From a virus: a stretch of DNA of 64,000 nt. Below are positions 52,089 to 60,551 of the stretch, piece by piece. The position numbers and the translations under genes were made by a program. Each line of letters starts with the position of its first letter. Positions within the stretch are counted from its first letter, which is position 1. The notes under the pieces are model-generated. The model was given only the letters and a program-made list of their open reading frames with translations, made no database searches and was not told the DNA's origin. The stretch is taken from positions 1 to 64,000 of the IMG/VR virus record IMGVR_UViG_3300025647_000030; one strand, written 5' to 3'.

Positions 52089-53678
52089 ATGGTTGATTTT
52101 TATAATGGTAATACCAATATTAAAAAAGCTGGTATAAAAACAGGTTTTACATCTGATGAAATTAAAGAATATATTAAATGTAGGGATGATATTTTATATT
52201 TCACAAAGAACTATGTGAAAATAATTACACTTGATTATGGATTGCAATTATTTCATCCATATGAATATCAAGAAAGAATGCTTGACGCATTTAATAATCA
52301 TAGATTTGTTATCAATCTACTTCCAAGGCAGACCGGTAAATCAACCATTGTAGCCGCTTATATTCTACACTATGCTATCTTCACTCCTGAAAAATCTATC
52401 GGTATCCTTGCAAACAAAGAAGCCACTGCTATTGAAATTCTTGATCGTATTAAAAGAATGTTTGAGAACTTGCCGCATTTTCTACAACCCGGAGTTAAAG
52501 AATACAACAAGAAAAATGTCAAGCTCGGAAATGATTCAAATATTATGTCATTCGCAACAGGTTCCGATGCTGTACGTGGTAGATCATTTAACTTTGTTTA
52601 TTTGGATGAATTTGCTTTTGTTGATAACGCCGATGAATTCTTTACATCAACCTATCCGGTAATTTCTTCGGGTAAATCTACAAAGGTTATTATTACTTCA
52701 ACACCAAATGGAATGAATTTATTTTATAAAATATGGAGTGATGCTAAAAAGGAAAGAAATTCATTTTTTCCACTAGAAGTTAAATGGAATGAACATCCCG
52801 ACAGGGATGAGGAGTGGAGAGAAGAAACTATTAATAATATTGGATTAAAAAAATTTAATCAAGAATTTAAATGTCAATTTCATGGCTCATCGGACACTTT
52901 ATTGGATGGTAATGTTTTAACCTCATTAGTTTGGGAAGATCCAATATTTCAAGATAATAATTTTTCAGTATATAGAAATATCGATAAAACACATAATTAT
53001 ATAATGACGGTTGATGTGTCCGAGGGAGTAGGTTTAGATTATACTGTTATTAATATTACTGATGTTTCGGTTAATCCTTATGAACAGGTTGCTGTTTGGA
53101 GAAGTAATCAAATTGAACCGGTTATATTACCGGAAATATTAAATAATATTGCATATAAATATAATCAAGCATTTGTGTTAATAGAGACAAATTCCGTTGG
53201 TTCTCAGGTTGCCAATTTATTATATTCTGAATATGAATATGAAAATGTCATTATAACTAAAATTGATAAATCCGATAATTTAGTTTCAGGTGGTTTTTCA
53301 AATAGAATTGATTATGGTTTAAGAATGACGAAAAAAACCAAAAATATTGGTTGCACAAATATTAAATCACTGATTGAGAACAATCTTTATAAAGTAAATG
53401 ATTTTAATACTATAGAAGAATTACAATCATTCTCCAGAAAAAATAATTCTTTTCAGGCCGAAACCGGTAAACATGATGATATTGTTATGACTTTGGTTTC
53501 TTTTGGTTGGTTATCAACTCAGGACTATTTTTCGGAACTTACACAGAATGATACTATAAAAATGCTAATTGAAAAAAGAAAGGAAGATATAGAAAATGAA
53601 TTATTACCTGTTGGTTTTTATGATGATTCTATAGATTCATTAGAAGATCGTGGATATCCTACAAATTTCATTTCTTAA
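52089..53678 (+). CDS. gp17: Large terminase subunit gp17
   Basis: At 529 residues (T4 gp17 is 610) it has all parts of the packaging motor. The Walker A variant is PRQTGKST (79-86), Walker B is FVYLDE (169-174), and the coupling motif is TSTPNG (203-208). The RNase-H-type nuclease has D309 (MTVDVSEG), E366 (LIETNSVG) and D463/D464 (KHDDIVMT). The ATPase pumps DNA into the prohead and the nuclease cuts concatemers. It begins one base after the lysozyme stop and ends before a late promoter box for the sheath gene. Confidence 0.95.
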   Translation: MVDFYNGNTNIKKAGIKTGFTSDEIKEYIKCRDDILYFTKNYVKIITLDYGLQLFHPYEYQERMLDAFNNHRFVINLLPRQTGKSTIVAAYILHYAIFTPEKSIGILANKEATAIEILDRIKRMFENLPHFLQPGVKEYNKKNVKLGNDSNIMSFATGSDAVRGRSFNFVYLDEFAFVDNADEFFTSTYPVISSGKSTKVIITSTPNGMNLFYKIWSDAKKERNSFFPLEVKWNEHPDRDEEWREETINNIGLKKFNQEFKCQFHGSSDTLLDGNVLTSLVWEDPIFQDNNFSVYRNIDKTHNYIMTVDVSEGVGLDYTVINITDVSVNPYEQVAVWRSNQIEPVILPEILNNIAYKYNQAFVLIETNSVGSQVANLLYSEYEYENVIITKIDKSDNLVSGGFSNRIDYGLRMTKKTKNIGCTNIKSLIENNLYKVNDFNTIEELQSFSRKNNSFQAETGKHDDIVMTLVSFGWLSTQDYFSELTQNDTIKMLIEKRKEDIENELLPVGFYDDSIDSLEDRGYPTNFIS

Positions 53679-53689
53679 AATTATTTATT

Positions 53690-53697
53690 TATAAATA
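53690..53697 (+). promoter_or_regulatory. T4-type late promoter box for tail sheath
   Basis: An exact TATAAATA in the 55-nt gap between gp17 and gp18, 37 nt before the start, followed by AGGAG. It is well placed for strong late expression of the sheath. Confidence 0.65.
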
Positions 53698-53733
53698 TAT
53701 GTAAAAATATACTACTATATAGGAGAAAAACAA

Positions 53734-55935
53734 ATGGGTTCAAAATTTCAACTGAGTCCGGGAGTAAATGTTTCTGAGGTAGATTTAACTGGTTACATTC
53801 CTTCTGTAGCAACAACCGGCGGTGCTGTTGTTGGTGCTTATGAATGGGGTCCTGTTTTAGACTACACAATTGTTTCCGACTCAAAAAAATTAGAAGAAAT
53901 TTTCGGAAAACCAACTGAAGATACTTATGTTGATTGGTTTACTGCTTACAACTTTTTAGCATATTCCAATAACTGTAATGTTATTCGCGTTGTTGGTACT
54001 GGCGCATTGAATTCAAGTGACGATGGCGCTGGTGTTTTAATTAAAAATGAAACACATTATACATCTGTTTTTGAATCAAACACTACCGTTAAATTTGCCG
54101 CAAAATATGCCGGCGAAAAAGGTGATTCTATAGAAGTTCACATTGCTGATTCTGCAACATTTACTGGATGGACTTATGAAAATCTTTTCGACGGCGCTCC
54201 GGGCACTTCAACATTCACCAGTGGAGTTGGTGGTTCAAATGATGAAATTCATGTTGTTGTAGTTGATGCCGGTGGTAAATTCACAGGTGTACCAAATACA
54301 GTACTTGAGAAATTTTCTTATCTGTCTAAAGCAAACGATGGTAAATCAGAAGATGGCGGTCCTAACTTCTATGGTTCTGTTCTTAACAAAGAATCAAGTT
54401 ATGTTTGGTGGTTGGATACTCCTGCTGAAACCGACTATGCTTCAAATGGTGCAATTACTGCTATTGCTGTTGATTTGGCTGGTTCTGGTTATGAAACAGC
54501 TCCAACTGTAACTATTACTGGTGATGGTGCCGATGCTACTGCTACTGCTGTTTTATCTTCAACCGGTTCTGCCGTTGATATTACTGTAGATGCGGCTGGT
54601 ACTGGATATGCAACGGGTGATAGTGTTAGTATTACTGGAAATGGCGGTACTGTTACTGGTACTGTTACAGACGATGGTGCTGGCGGTATACAGAGTATTT
54701 CAATTGATGATGCCGGTTCAGGTTTTACTGGTGATTTAACTGGTGCAACAGTTACGGCTGTTACTGGAACTGGTAATGATGATGCAACTGCTGATGTAAC
54801 TATTGGTTATTCTGTTTCTTCAATAACTGTTGATACTGATGGTGCTAACTACGTTTCAGGTACTACAACAGTAACAATTGATGATACAACATATGGTTCT
54901 GGTGCTACTGCTACTGCTACTGTTGAAGCGGATACTGGTGTTGAATGGAACAATGTTTCATTGAATAATACATTCAAATCCTTATCAAGTGATATTACAT
55001 ATTCATTAACTGGTGGTGATAACGGTGGTACTTTAGTTGCCGGTGATATTACAGCTGGATGGGATATGTTTAAAAACGCAGAAGTTGTTGATGTATCTTT
55101 ACTCATTCTGGGTAATGCGGGTGGTGATACACTATTAGAAACTGTTATTGAACATGTTATTTCAAATGTTGCCGAAACTCGTAAAGATTGTGTTGCATTC
55201 TTCTCACCAAAACGTTCCGATGTTGTTAATGTTGAAGAATCGCAGGCGGCTGAAAATGCAATTACAACTAAAAATAATATTGCTCTTTCAACTTCATATG
55301 CATTTATGGATTCTGGTTGGAAATATCAGTATGATGCTTATAATGATAAGTATCGTTGGTTGCCATTAAATGCTGATGTTGCAGGCGCAACTGCTAGATC
55401 GGACTATATGGCTGATCCTTGGTGGTCACCTGCTGGATATACCAGAGGTCAGATCAAAAATGTTATTAAGTTGGCTATTAATCCATCTAAAACTTACCGT
55501 GATGAACTTTATAAAAACAATATCAACCCAATCGTTTCATTTAAGGGTGAAGGTGTTGTATTGTACGGTGATAGAACATTATTGGCTAAACCATCTGCAT
55601 TCCAGAAATTGAATGTTCGTAGATTGTTTATTGTTCTTGAGAAAGCAATTGCTAAAGCATCAAAATATCTGTTGTTCGAATTCAATGATGCATTCACAAG
55701 AGCGCAGTTTGTAAATATGACAGAACCATACTTACGCGAAGTAAAAGGTCGTCGCGGTATATACGACTTCAGAGTTATTTGTGATGAATCAAATAACACC
55801 GGAGAAGTTATTGATCGTTCCGAATTTGTTGGTGATATTTACATCAAACCTGCACAATCAATCAACTTCATACAACTTAACTTTGTTGCTGTTCGAACAG
55901 GTGTGGAATTTGAAGAAGTGGTTGGTCGTTTTTAA
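53734..55935 (+). CDS. gp18: Tail sheath protein gp18 with inserted GxGY beta repeats
   Basis: At 733 residues (T4 gp18 is 659) the N-terminus (KFQLSPGVNVSEVDLTGYIP, then GAVVGAYEWGPV and FGKPTEDTYVDWFTAYNFLA) and C-terminus (ADPWWSPAGYTRGQIKNVIK, INPIVSFKGEGVVLYGDRTL, LNVRRLFIVLEKAIAKASKY) are standard contractile-sheath domains. Residues about 237-405 are an insertion of Thr/Gly-rich repeats (LAGSGYETAPTVTITGDGAD, AGTGYATGDSVSITGNGG). These resemble the module in gp7-like, gp8 and other proteins here. They should project from the sheath surface as a decoration. A strong AGGAG ribosome site precedes the gene. Confidence 0.92.
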   Translation: MGSKFQLSPGVNVSEVDLTGYIPSVATTGGAVVGAYEWGPVLDYTIVSDSKKLEEIFGKPTEDTYVDWFTAYNFLAYSNNCNVIRVVGTGALNSSDDGAGVLIKNETHYTSVFESNTTVKFAAKYAGEKGDSIEVHIADSATFTGWTYENLFDGAPGTSTFTSGVGGSNDEIHVVVVDAGGKFTGVPNTVLEKFSYLSKANDGKSEDGGPNFYGSVLNKESSYVWWLDTPAETDYASNGAITAIAVDLAGSGYETAPTVTITGDGADATATAVLSSTGSAVDITVDAAGTGYATGDSVSITGNGGTVTGTVTDDGAGGIQSISIDDAGSGFTGDLTGATVTAVTGTGNDDATADVTIGYSVSSITVDTDGANYVSGTTTVTIDDTTYGSGATATATVEADTGVEWNNVSLNNTFKSLSSDITYSLTGGDNGGTLVAGDITAGWDMFKNAEVVDVSLLILGNAGGDTLLETVIEHVISNVAETRKDCVAFFSPKRSDVVNVEESQAAENAITTKNNIALSTSYAFMDSGWKYQYDAYNDKYRWLPLNADVAGATARSDYMADPWWSPAGYTRGQIKNVIKLAINPSKTYRDELYKNNINPIVSFKGEGVVLYGDRTLLAKPSAFQKLNVRRLFIVLEKAIAKASKYLLFEFNDAFTRAQFVNMTEPYLREVKGRRGIYDFRVICDESNNTGEVIDRSEFVGDIYIKPAQSINFIQLNFVAVRTGVEFEEVVGRF

Positions 55936-55963
55936 TAAATAAATAGAAATTTTAAAAAATAAT

Positions 55964-55991
55964 TTTAGTGGAGTGTAAAAACTCCACTAAA
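55964..55991 (+). other. Strong hairpin between gp18 and gp19
   Basis: TTTAGTGGAGT (55964-55974) pairs perfectly with ACTCCACTAAA (55981-55991) around a 6-nt loop. Purine-rich sequence rather than a T run follows on the plus strand. It may stabilise or process the mRNA and set the sheath-to-tube ratio, rather than end transcription. Confidence 0.6.
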
Positions 55992-56017
55992 TAAAAATAA
56001 AAGATTAGGAGAAAAAA

Positions 56018-56554
56018 ATGGCAGAAATAGTCAACGTAGATAGTTTTGTAGCGCAGTTTAATGGCGGCGGCGCAAGACCTAATCTCTATAAAGTTGAATT
56101 GTTTTTCCCTCTAGGAATTGACGCAGGTGATAACTTAAAACGCTCAATGCTTTGCAAAGCAGCCTCTTTACCTGAATCAACAATGGGTCAAACAATCGTA
56201 CCATTCATGGGTAGACAGATCAAGATTGCGGGTGATAAAACATTTGCTGATTGGACTGTAACCATGATAAATGATACCGACTTTTCAACTCGTAGAGCAT
56301 TTGAACAGTGGCACCATGCAATTAACACATTTGAGGGTAATGAGGGTTTAACTAATCCATCTGATTATTATTCCGATATTGTTGTTAAACAGTTAAATCG
56401 TAATGGTGATGTTATATACAAATATAAGTTATATAACTGTTTCCCTGTTTCGGTTGGTGATATAACTTTAGGTTATGATCAGAATGATACTGTAGAAGAA
56501 TTTACAGTTACATTCTCAATGAACTATTTCACTTCAGACGGCGCGCCGGATTAA
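56018..56554 (+). CDS. gp19: Tail tube protein gp19
   Basis: At 178 residues (T4 gp19 is 163) it shows the tube pattern: RPNLYKVELFFPLGI near the start, then MLCKAASLPESTMGQ, GRQIKIAGDKTFADWTVTMI and a C-terminal YNCFPVSVGDITLGYDQNDT with EEFTVTFSMNYF. It forms the inner tube through which DNA passes. A strong AGGAG ribosome site and its own downstream terminator suggest high expression, as needed for a tube of many subunits. Confidence 0.95.
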   Translation: MAEIVNVDSFVAQFNGGGARPNLYKVELFFPLGIDAGDNLKRSMLCKAASLPESTMGQTIVPFMGRQIKIAGDKTFADWTVTMINDTDFSTRRAFEQWHHAINTFEGNEGLTNPSDYYSDIVVKQLNRNGDVIYKYKLYNCFPVSVGDITLGYDQNDTVEEFTVTFSMNYFTSDGAPD

Positions 56555-56557
56555 GTG

Positions 56558-56565
56558 TATAAATA
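56558..56565 (+). promoter_or_regulatory. Late promoter box overlapping a terminator
   Basis: An exact TATAAATA begins 3 nt after the gp19 stop. Its last bases are the first bases of the terminator stem at 56563. A transcript from it would start in or near the hairpin, and the portal gene begins 66 nt downstream of the box. Confidence 0.45.
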
Positions 56566-56594
56566 CTTCCATTGAAAGATGGAAGTATTTTTTC
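56563..56594 (+). terminator. Rho-independent terminator after gp19
   Basis: ATACTTCCAT (56563-56572) pairs with ATGGAAGTAT (56579-56588) around a 6-nt loop, followed by six Ts. The perfect 10-bp stem with a T run directly after the tube gene is a convincing terminator. Confidence 0.85.
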
Positions 56595-56630
56595 TTTTAT
56601 ATTATTAATTTTACTGTCAGGAAACACTGA

Positions 56631-58247
56631 ATGGATATTTTTAGCATTTTTAAATCGAAAGACAAAAAAGATGGTGGTATAACTTTTGTTAAACCAAGTA
56701 GTGATGATGGAGCTATTGACATTGATGTTGGTGGTTTTGATCATGCTGCTCAAATTTTACATTCTTTTGATTTAGATAGAATACCAACGAATGAATACGA
56801 ATTGCTTTCTATTTATAGAAATATGTCCTTACATCAAGAAATTGATCAGGCTATTCAGGAAATTTGTAATGATGCTATCATATCCGATAATGGTGTTTCA
56901 GTAGAAATAAGTTTATATGATGTGGACTTATCCGATAATATAAAAGAAAAAATAATTGATGAATTTAATTATATTTTAAAATTGTTGAAATTTAAATCAA
57001 AGGGTTATAATATATTTACTCGCTGGTATATTGATGGTAAAATTATATATCATAAGGTTATTGATAAATCCGGTAAAGGTATTGTAGATTTACTTCCTAT
57101 TGATCCATTGTATATTAAACTTATTAGAGAACATATTGTACAGAAAAATTCTAGTATGTTTGAATTGGAACTTTACGATACAACTAAATCAAAAGAATAT
57201 TTTATCTATTCAAAGGTTCCTTTAAATAGTAAAGATATGAGTGGTAATGAGCAATTGGTTAAAAATGGTGTTAAAATACCAAGGGATGCTATTGCTTATG
57301 TTACATCTGGAGTTACCGATGAAACCGGTAAGGCAGTATTATCATATCTTTATAAATCAATTAAGCCTTGGAATAATTTAAAATTAATGGAAGATTCGGT
57401 TGTTATCTATAGGGTAACAAGGGCACCTGAACGTAGAGCATTTTATATTGATGTTGGTAACTTACCAAAAGGTAAGGCTGAACAATATCTTAAAGATATT
57501 ATGAATAGATTTAAGAATAAAATTGTTTATGATGCATCAACTGGTACAGTAAATCAACAAAAGAAATTTCAGGCAATGATTGAAGATTATTGGTTGCCTC
57601 GTAGGGAAGGTGGCCGCGGTACTGAAATAGATTTACTTCAGGGCGGACAACAGCTGGGTGAAATTGATGATGTTAACTATTTTAAGGATAAACTATATCG
57701 TTCTTTGAATGTTCCATTATCACGTTTCCAACAAGATTCTTCTTCTTTCAATTTAGGTAGAACTTCTGAAATTACTAGGGATGAAGTTAAGTTTTCTAAA
57801 TTTATTAATAGATTAAGAGTGCGTTTTTCTCAATTGTTTGAAGATATATTGAAAACACAACTTATACTCAAGAAAATAATTACAGAAGATGAATGGAATG
57901 AAATACGTGATGAAATTTCTTTTGATTTTACCGAAGATAATTATTTCTCAGAATTTAAAGAAATTGAAATTTTAAGAGAAAGAATAGAAACCTTTTCGTT
58001 AATGCAACAAGCTGATATGATTGGTACATATTATTCAAATGAATATATTAAACGAGAAATTCTTAAATTAAGTGAAGGGGAAATTGAAAAGTTAAGGGAT
58101 GAAATCGACAATGAGCGCGAAGAAGATCCAGAAGGAGAATATTTGCCGCAAAATGTGGACTCTAATCAAGAACCACCTAAAGTCGAAGAACCTGAAGTTG
58201 AAACACCAAAACCTGAAAATAAAGATAGTGAGGAAGAAAATGAGTGA
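56631..58247 (+). CDS. gp20: Portal protein gp20
   Basis: At 538 residues (T4 gp20 is 524) it carries the portal signatures: YRNMSLHQEIDQAIQEICND (residues 62-82), GYNIFTRWYIDGKIIYHKVI, the VIYRVTRAPERRAFYIDVGN strand-turn, ENYWLPR-REGGRGTEIDLLQ type block (here DYWLPRREGGRGTEIDLLQG), and YRSLNVPLSRFQQDSSS. It forms the dodecameric ring through which DNA is packaged. The C-terminus is very acidic and proline-rich. Its stop overlaps the next start. Confidence 0.95.
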   Translation: MDIFSIFKSKDKKDGGITFVKPSSDDGAIDIDVGGFDHAAQILHSFDLDRIPTNEYELLSIYRNMSLHQEIDQAIQEICNDAIISDNGVSVEISLYDVDLSDNIKEKIIDEFNYILKLLKFKSKGYNIFTRWYIDGKIIYHKVIDKSGKGIVDLLPIDPLYIKLIREHIVQKNSSMFELELYDTTKSKEYFIYSKVPLNSKDMSGNEQLVKNGVKIPRDAIAYVTSGVTDETGKAVLSYLYKSIKPWNNLKLMEDSVVIYRVTRAPERRAFYIDVGNLPKGKAEQYLKDIMNRFKNKIVYDASTGTVNQQKKFQAMIEDYWLPRREGGRGTEIDLLQGGQQLGEIDDVNYFKDKLYRSLNVPLSRFQQDSSSFNLGRTSEITRDEVKFSKFINRLRVRFSQLFEDILKTQLILKKIITEDEWNEIRDEISFDFTEDNYFSEFKEIEILRERIETFSLMQQADMIGTYYSNEYIKREILKLSEGEIEKLRDEIDNEREEDPEGEYLPQNVDSNQEPPKVEEPEVETPKPENKDSEEENE

Positions 58248-58422
58248 TGATAAAGAATATACTGATGTTGAAAATATTATAAGAAATTCTATTGAAGAAA
58301 ATCCAAGTGCGGTTGCTGATTCATTTAAATCTGTTATTGGAGTTAAAACTATGGAATTTATAAATAATAAAAGAGATGAAATTTCTTCAAATTATTTCAC
58401 TAATACTGAAAGTGAGGAATAA
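58240..58422 (+). CDS. gp67: Prohead core protein, gp67-like
   Basis: This 60-residue protein (T4 gp67 is 80) starts at 58240 and overlaps the end of the portal gene by 8 nt. The sequence (SDDKEYTDVENIIRNSIEEN, then FKSVIGVKTMEFINNKRDEI) is acidic and helical with the I-I-R-N-S-I-E-E-N-P helix pattern of small core proteins. It sits exactly where gp67 does in T4, between portal and gp68. Such proteins fill the prohead core and are digested by the protease. The call rests mainly on position, size and composition. Confidence 0.65.
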   Translation: MSDDKEYTDVENIIRNSIEENPSAVADSFKSVIGVKTMEFINNKRDEISSNYFTNTESEE

Positions 58423-59099
58423 TGAAATTTAATAAATTCAAAGAAGATACTTTAGAAAAATTAAATACTAAAGTAATTGAAAAAATTTTAGAGATTAGAA
58501 GTATTATAATGGAAGATTATTATGATCTTCCGGAAGATTTTTTTGAAATGATGGGTGCAATTGATTTTAATGATTTTGATGATCATTTATCTGTTGTTTT
58601 TGATAATAAAGAATCATTGGATTTATGTATTAGAAACTTACCTGATGATATTGATTATGATGTTTTTTTCTATGATGGAAACGATGAAACCGAGTATGAA
58701 GATGTAGAACAATTTGAAAATGATCCAATAGATATTAATAATATTGATTTTAATGAAGATGATTGGTATGAACTGGTTATTTATTTTGAAGATGAGGAAG
58801 AAGAACTTGATGAAGCTAATCAAAGTGAAAAGGGTTCTGGATTAAAAAGACGAGTTTCCTTTTCAAAATATAAAAAAGGTGGAAAATTAGTTTCAAAAAG
58901 GCAAAGACGGCGCGCTGGTAAAATATCAAAAGGTGTCGGCAAAGGATATAAAGCAAAAGGTGCCGGTTGGAAAATTAAACAGCAACTTGCATCAAGAAAA
59001 AGAAAAATTTCTAAACGTCAAAATGTAAGAGCGCAAAATATTGGTAAACGTTTAGCTAAAAAATCAAAACTAATAAGAAAAAGACTTGGATATAAGTAG
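58422..59099 (+). CDS. Prohead core protein, gp68-like, acidic N-part and basic C-part
   Basis: At 225 residues it has two opposite halves. Residues 1-140 are rich in Asp/Glu (for example a block DGNDETEYEDVEQFEND), and residues 145-225 are rich in Lys/Arg (KKGGKLVSKRQRRRAGKISK and onward to KRLGYK). T4 gp68 is 141 residues and occupies this place between gp67 and gp21. The basic tail could bind DNA or scaffold within the core; the acidic part is unusual and may be cut off by the gp21 protease. It overlaps gp67 by TAATG. Confidence 0.6.
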   Translation: MKFNKFKEDTLEKLNTKVIEKILEIRSIIMEDYYDLPEDFFEMMGAIDFNDFDDHLSVVFDNKESLDLCIRNLPDDIDYDVFFYDGNDETEYEDVEQFENDPIDINNIDFNEDDWYELVIYFEDEEEELDEANQSEKGSGLKRRVSFSKYKKGGKLVSKRQRRRAGKISKGVGKGYKAKGAGWKIKQQLASRKRKISKRQNVRAQNIGKRLAKKSKLIRKRLGYK

Positions 59100-59113
59100 A
59101 TAGGAGATAACCA

Positions 59114-59761
59114 ATGATATTCATTACAGAACAAGTGGAACAGGTTGCTTCCATTATAGAAGAAGATACTAATGGTAAAAAGCAGATGTTCATTGAAGGT
59201 ATCTTTTTACAGGATTCAGTTAAAAATAGAAATGGTAGAATTTATCCTAAAGATGTTATGTCTGAAGCGGTATCTAGATATAAAACAGAATTTATAGATA
59301 CAAAAAGATCAATTTCAGAATTAAATCATCCAACCACACCGCAGGTTAATCCAGAACGTGCAAGTCATATGATTACTGGACTTAAAGAAAGTGGTTCTGA
59401 TTGGATAGGTAAAGCAAAGATTTTAAATACACCTATGGGTTCAATTGTTAGAAATTTAATTGAAGATGGAGTTTCAATGGGAGTTTCTTCTAGAGGTTTA
59501 GGTGCTGTTAAAGAATCAAATGGCGCTAATGTAGTTCAAAATGGTTTCTATATTACGGCTATTGATGTTGTTTCTGATCCTTCTGCACCAGATGCATTTA
59601 TAAATGGCATCATGGAAAATAAAGAATGGATTTTTGAAAACGGTATTCTCGTTGAACGTGAAATTGAACAGGTACAAGAAATAGTTAATAAGGGTTCAAT
59701 GGGTATGGATAATTCGGAACTACATAAAAAACTGTTTGAATGTATCTTAAAAAACATTTAA
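59114..59761 (+). CDS. gp21: Prohead protease gp21
   Basis: At 215 residues (T4 gp21 is 212) it has the herpes-protease-like arrangement: IFLQDSVKNRNGRIYPKDVM, the catalytic histidine in ELNHPTTPQVNPERASHMIT (H72), and the serine in DGVSMGVSSRGLG (S125/S126). A VSDPSAPDAFINGIMENKEW end follows. It cleaves core and capsid proteins after assembly. The ribosome site is AGGAG. It follows gp68-like by 14 nt and precedes the gp22 scaffold. Confidence 0.93.
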   Translation: MIFITEQVEQVASIIEEDTNGKKQMFIEGIFLQDSVKNRNGRIYPKDVMSEAVSRYKTEFIDTKRSISELNHPTTPQVNPERASHMITGLKESGSDWIGKAKILNTPMGSIVRNLIEDGVSMGVSSRGLGAVKESNGANVVQNGFYITAIDVVSDPSAPDAFINGIMENKEWIFENGILVEREIEQVQEIVNKGSMGMDNSELHKKLFECILKNI

Positions 59762-59780
59762 CTTGATGAATTTATAATTT

Positions 59781-59788
59781 TATAAATA
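59781..59788 (+). promoter_or_regulatory. T4-type late promoter box for scaffold gp22
   Basis: An exact TATAAATA in the 53-nt gap between gp21 and gp22, 27 nt before the start codon and followed by AGGAG, in agreement with strong late expression of scaffold. Confidence 0.65.
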
Positions 59789-59814
59789 TACAAAAATATA
59801 TTAGGAGAAAAAAA

Positions 59815-60504
59815 ATGTCTGAACTTTTAGAAGAAATTTCCGTTTTGTTTGAGGGAATGGAAGTTAGCGATGAACAAAAAGAAAAATTCCAGACTAATTT
59901 GGAAGCCGTGATTTCAGAAAAAGTTTCTGCTTATAAAGCCGAAATTAGTGCTGAAAACGAAGCGGTAATTGCCGAAGCAGTTGAGGAAAAAACTAAAGAA
60001 CTTACTGAGAAAGTTGATGATTATCTGTCATATGTTGTTGAAGAATGGGCGGAAGAAAATCGTCTGGCTATCGAATTTGGTATCAAGATGGAACTGATGG
60101 AATCATTCATGGAAAGCATGAAAAACGTATTTGTTGAGCATTACGTTGAAGTACCCGAAGGTAAAGAAGATGTTGTTTCTGCCGCTGAAACAAAGGTTGC
60201 TGAACTTACTGGCGATCTCAATGAAGCGATTGAAGAAAACATTAAGCTGAAGAAACAGATCCGTGAAAGCAAGAAAAATCAGATTATTGCTGATGCAACT
60301 TCCGATTTAACCGAATCTCAGAAAGAAAAATTTGCTGGTTTAGTTGAAGATTTAGATGCAAGCGATATTGGTGTTTTTGAAAAGAAAGTCAAAACCATCC
60401 GTGAATCATTTTTCAAGTCTGAAAAGTCCAATGAAGTAAATGATGAAGAAAAGAGCGTAGAAAGTAAAAGCACTAAAATGTCTGCTTACTTAGATGCGTT
60501 ATAA
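59815..60504 (+). CDS. gp22: Prohead core scaffold gp22
   Basis: At 229 residues (T4 gp22 is 269) it is strongly acidic and almost all helical. ELLEEISVLFEGMEVSDEQK opens the gene, followed by a TNLEAVISEKVSAYKAEISA coiled coil and LTEKVDDYLSYVVEEWAEEN. Next come AIEFGIKMELMESFMESMKN and FVEHYVEVPEGKEDVVSAAE, then a coiled coil ending in a charged tail with NEEKSVESKS-type residues and MSAYLDAL. This is the gp22 pattern of major scaffold proteins degraded by gp21. It has its own late promoter box and is followed by another before gp23. Confidence 0.92.
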   Translation: MSELLEEISVLFEGMEVSDEQKEKFQTNLEAVISEKVSAYKAEISAENEAVIAEAVEEKTKELTEKVDDYLSYVVEEWAEENRLAIEFGIKMELMESFMESMKNVFVEHYVEVPEGKEDVVSAAETKVAELTGDLNEAIEENIKLKKQIRESKKNQIIADATSDLTESQKEKFAGLVEDLDASDIGVFEKKVKTIRESFFKSEKSNEVNDEEKSVESKSTKMSAYLDAL

Positions 60505-60515
60505 AAACCAATTTT

Positions 60516-60523
60516 TATAAATA
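60516..60523 (+). promoter_or_regulatory. T4-type late promoter box for major capsid protein
   Basis: An exact TATAAATA in the 47-nt gap between gp22 and gp23, 29 nt before the start, followed by AGGAG. It is well placed for very strong capsid expression. Confidence 0.65.
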
Positions 60524-60551
60524 TACATAAAAATATAATAGGAGAATTAAA

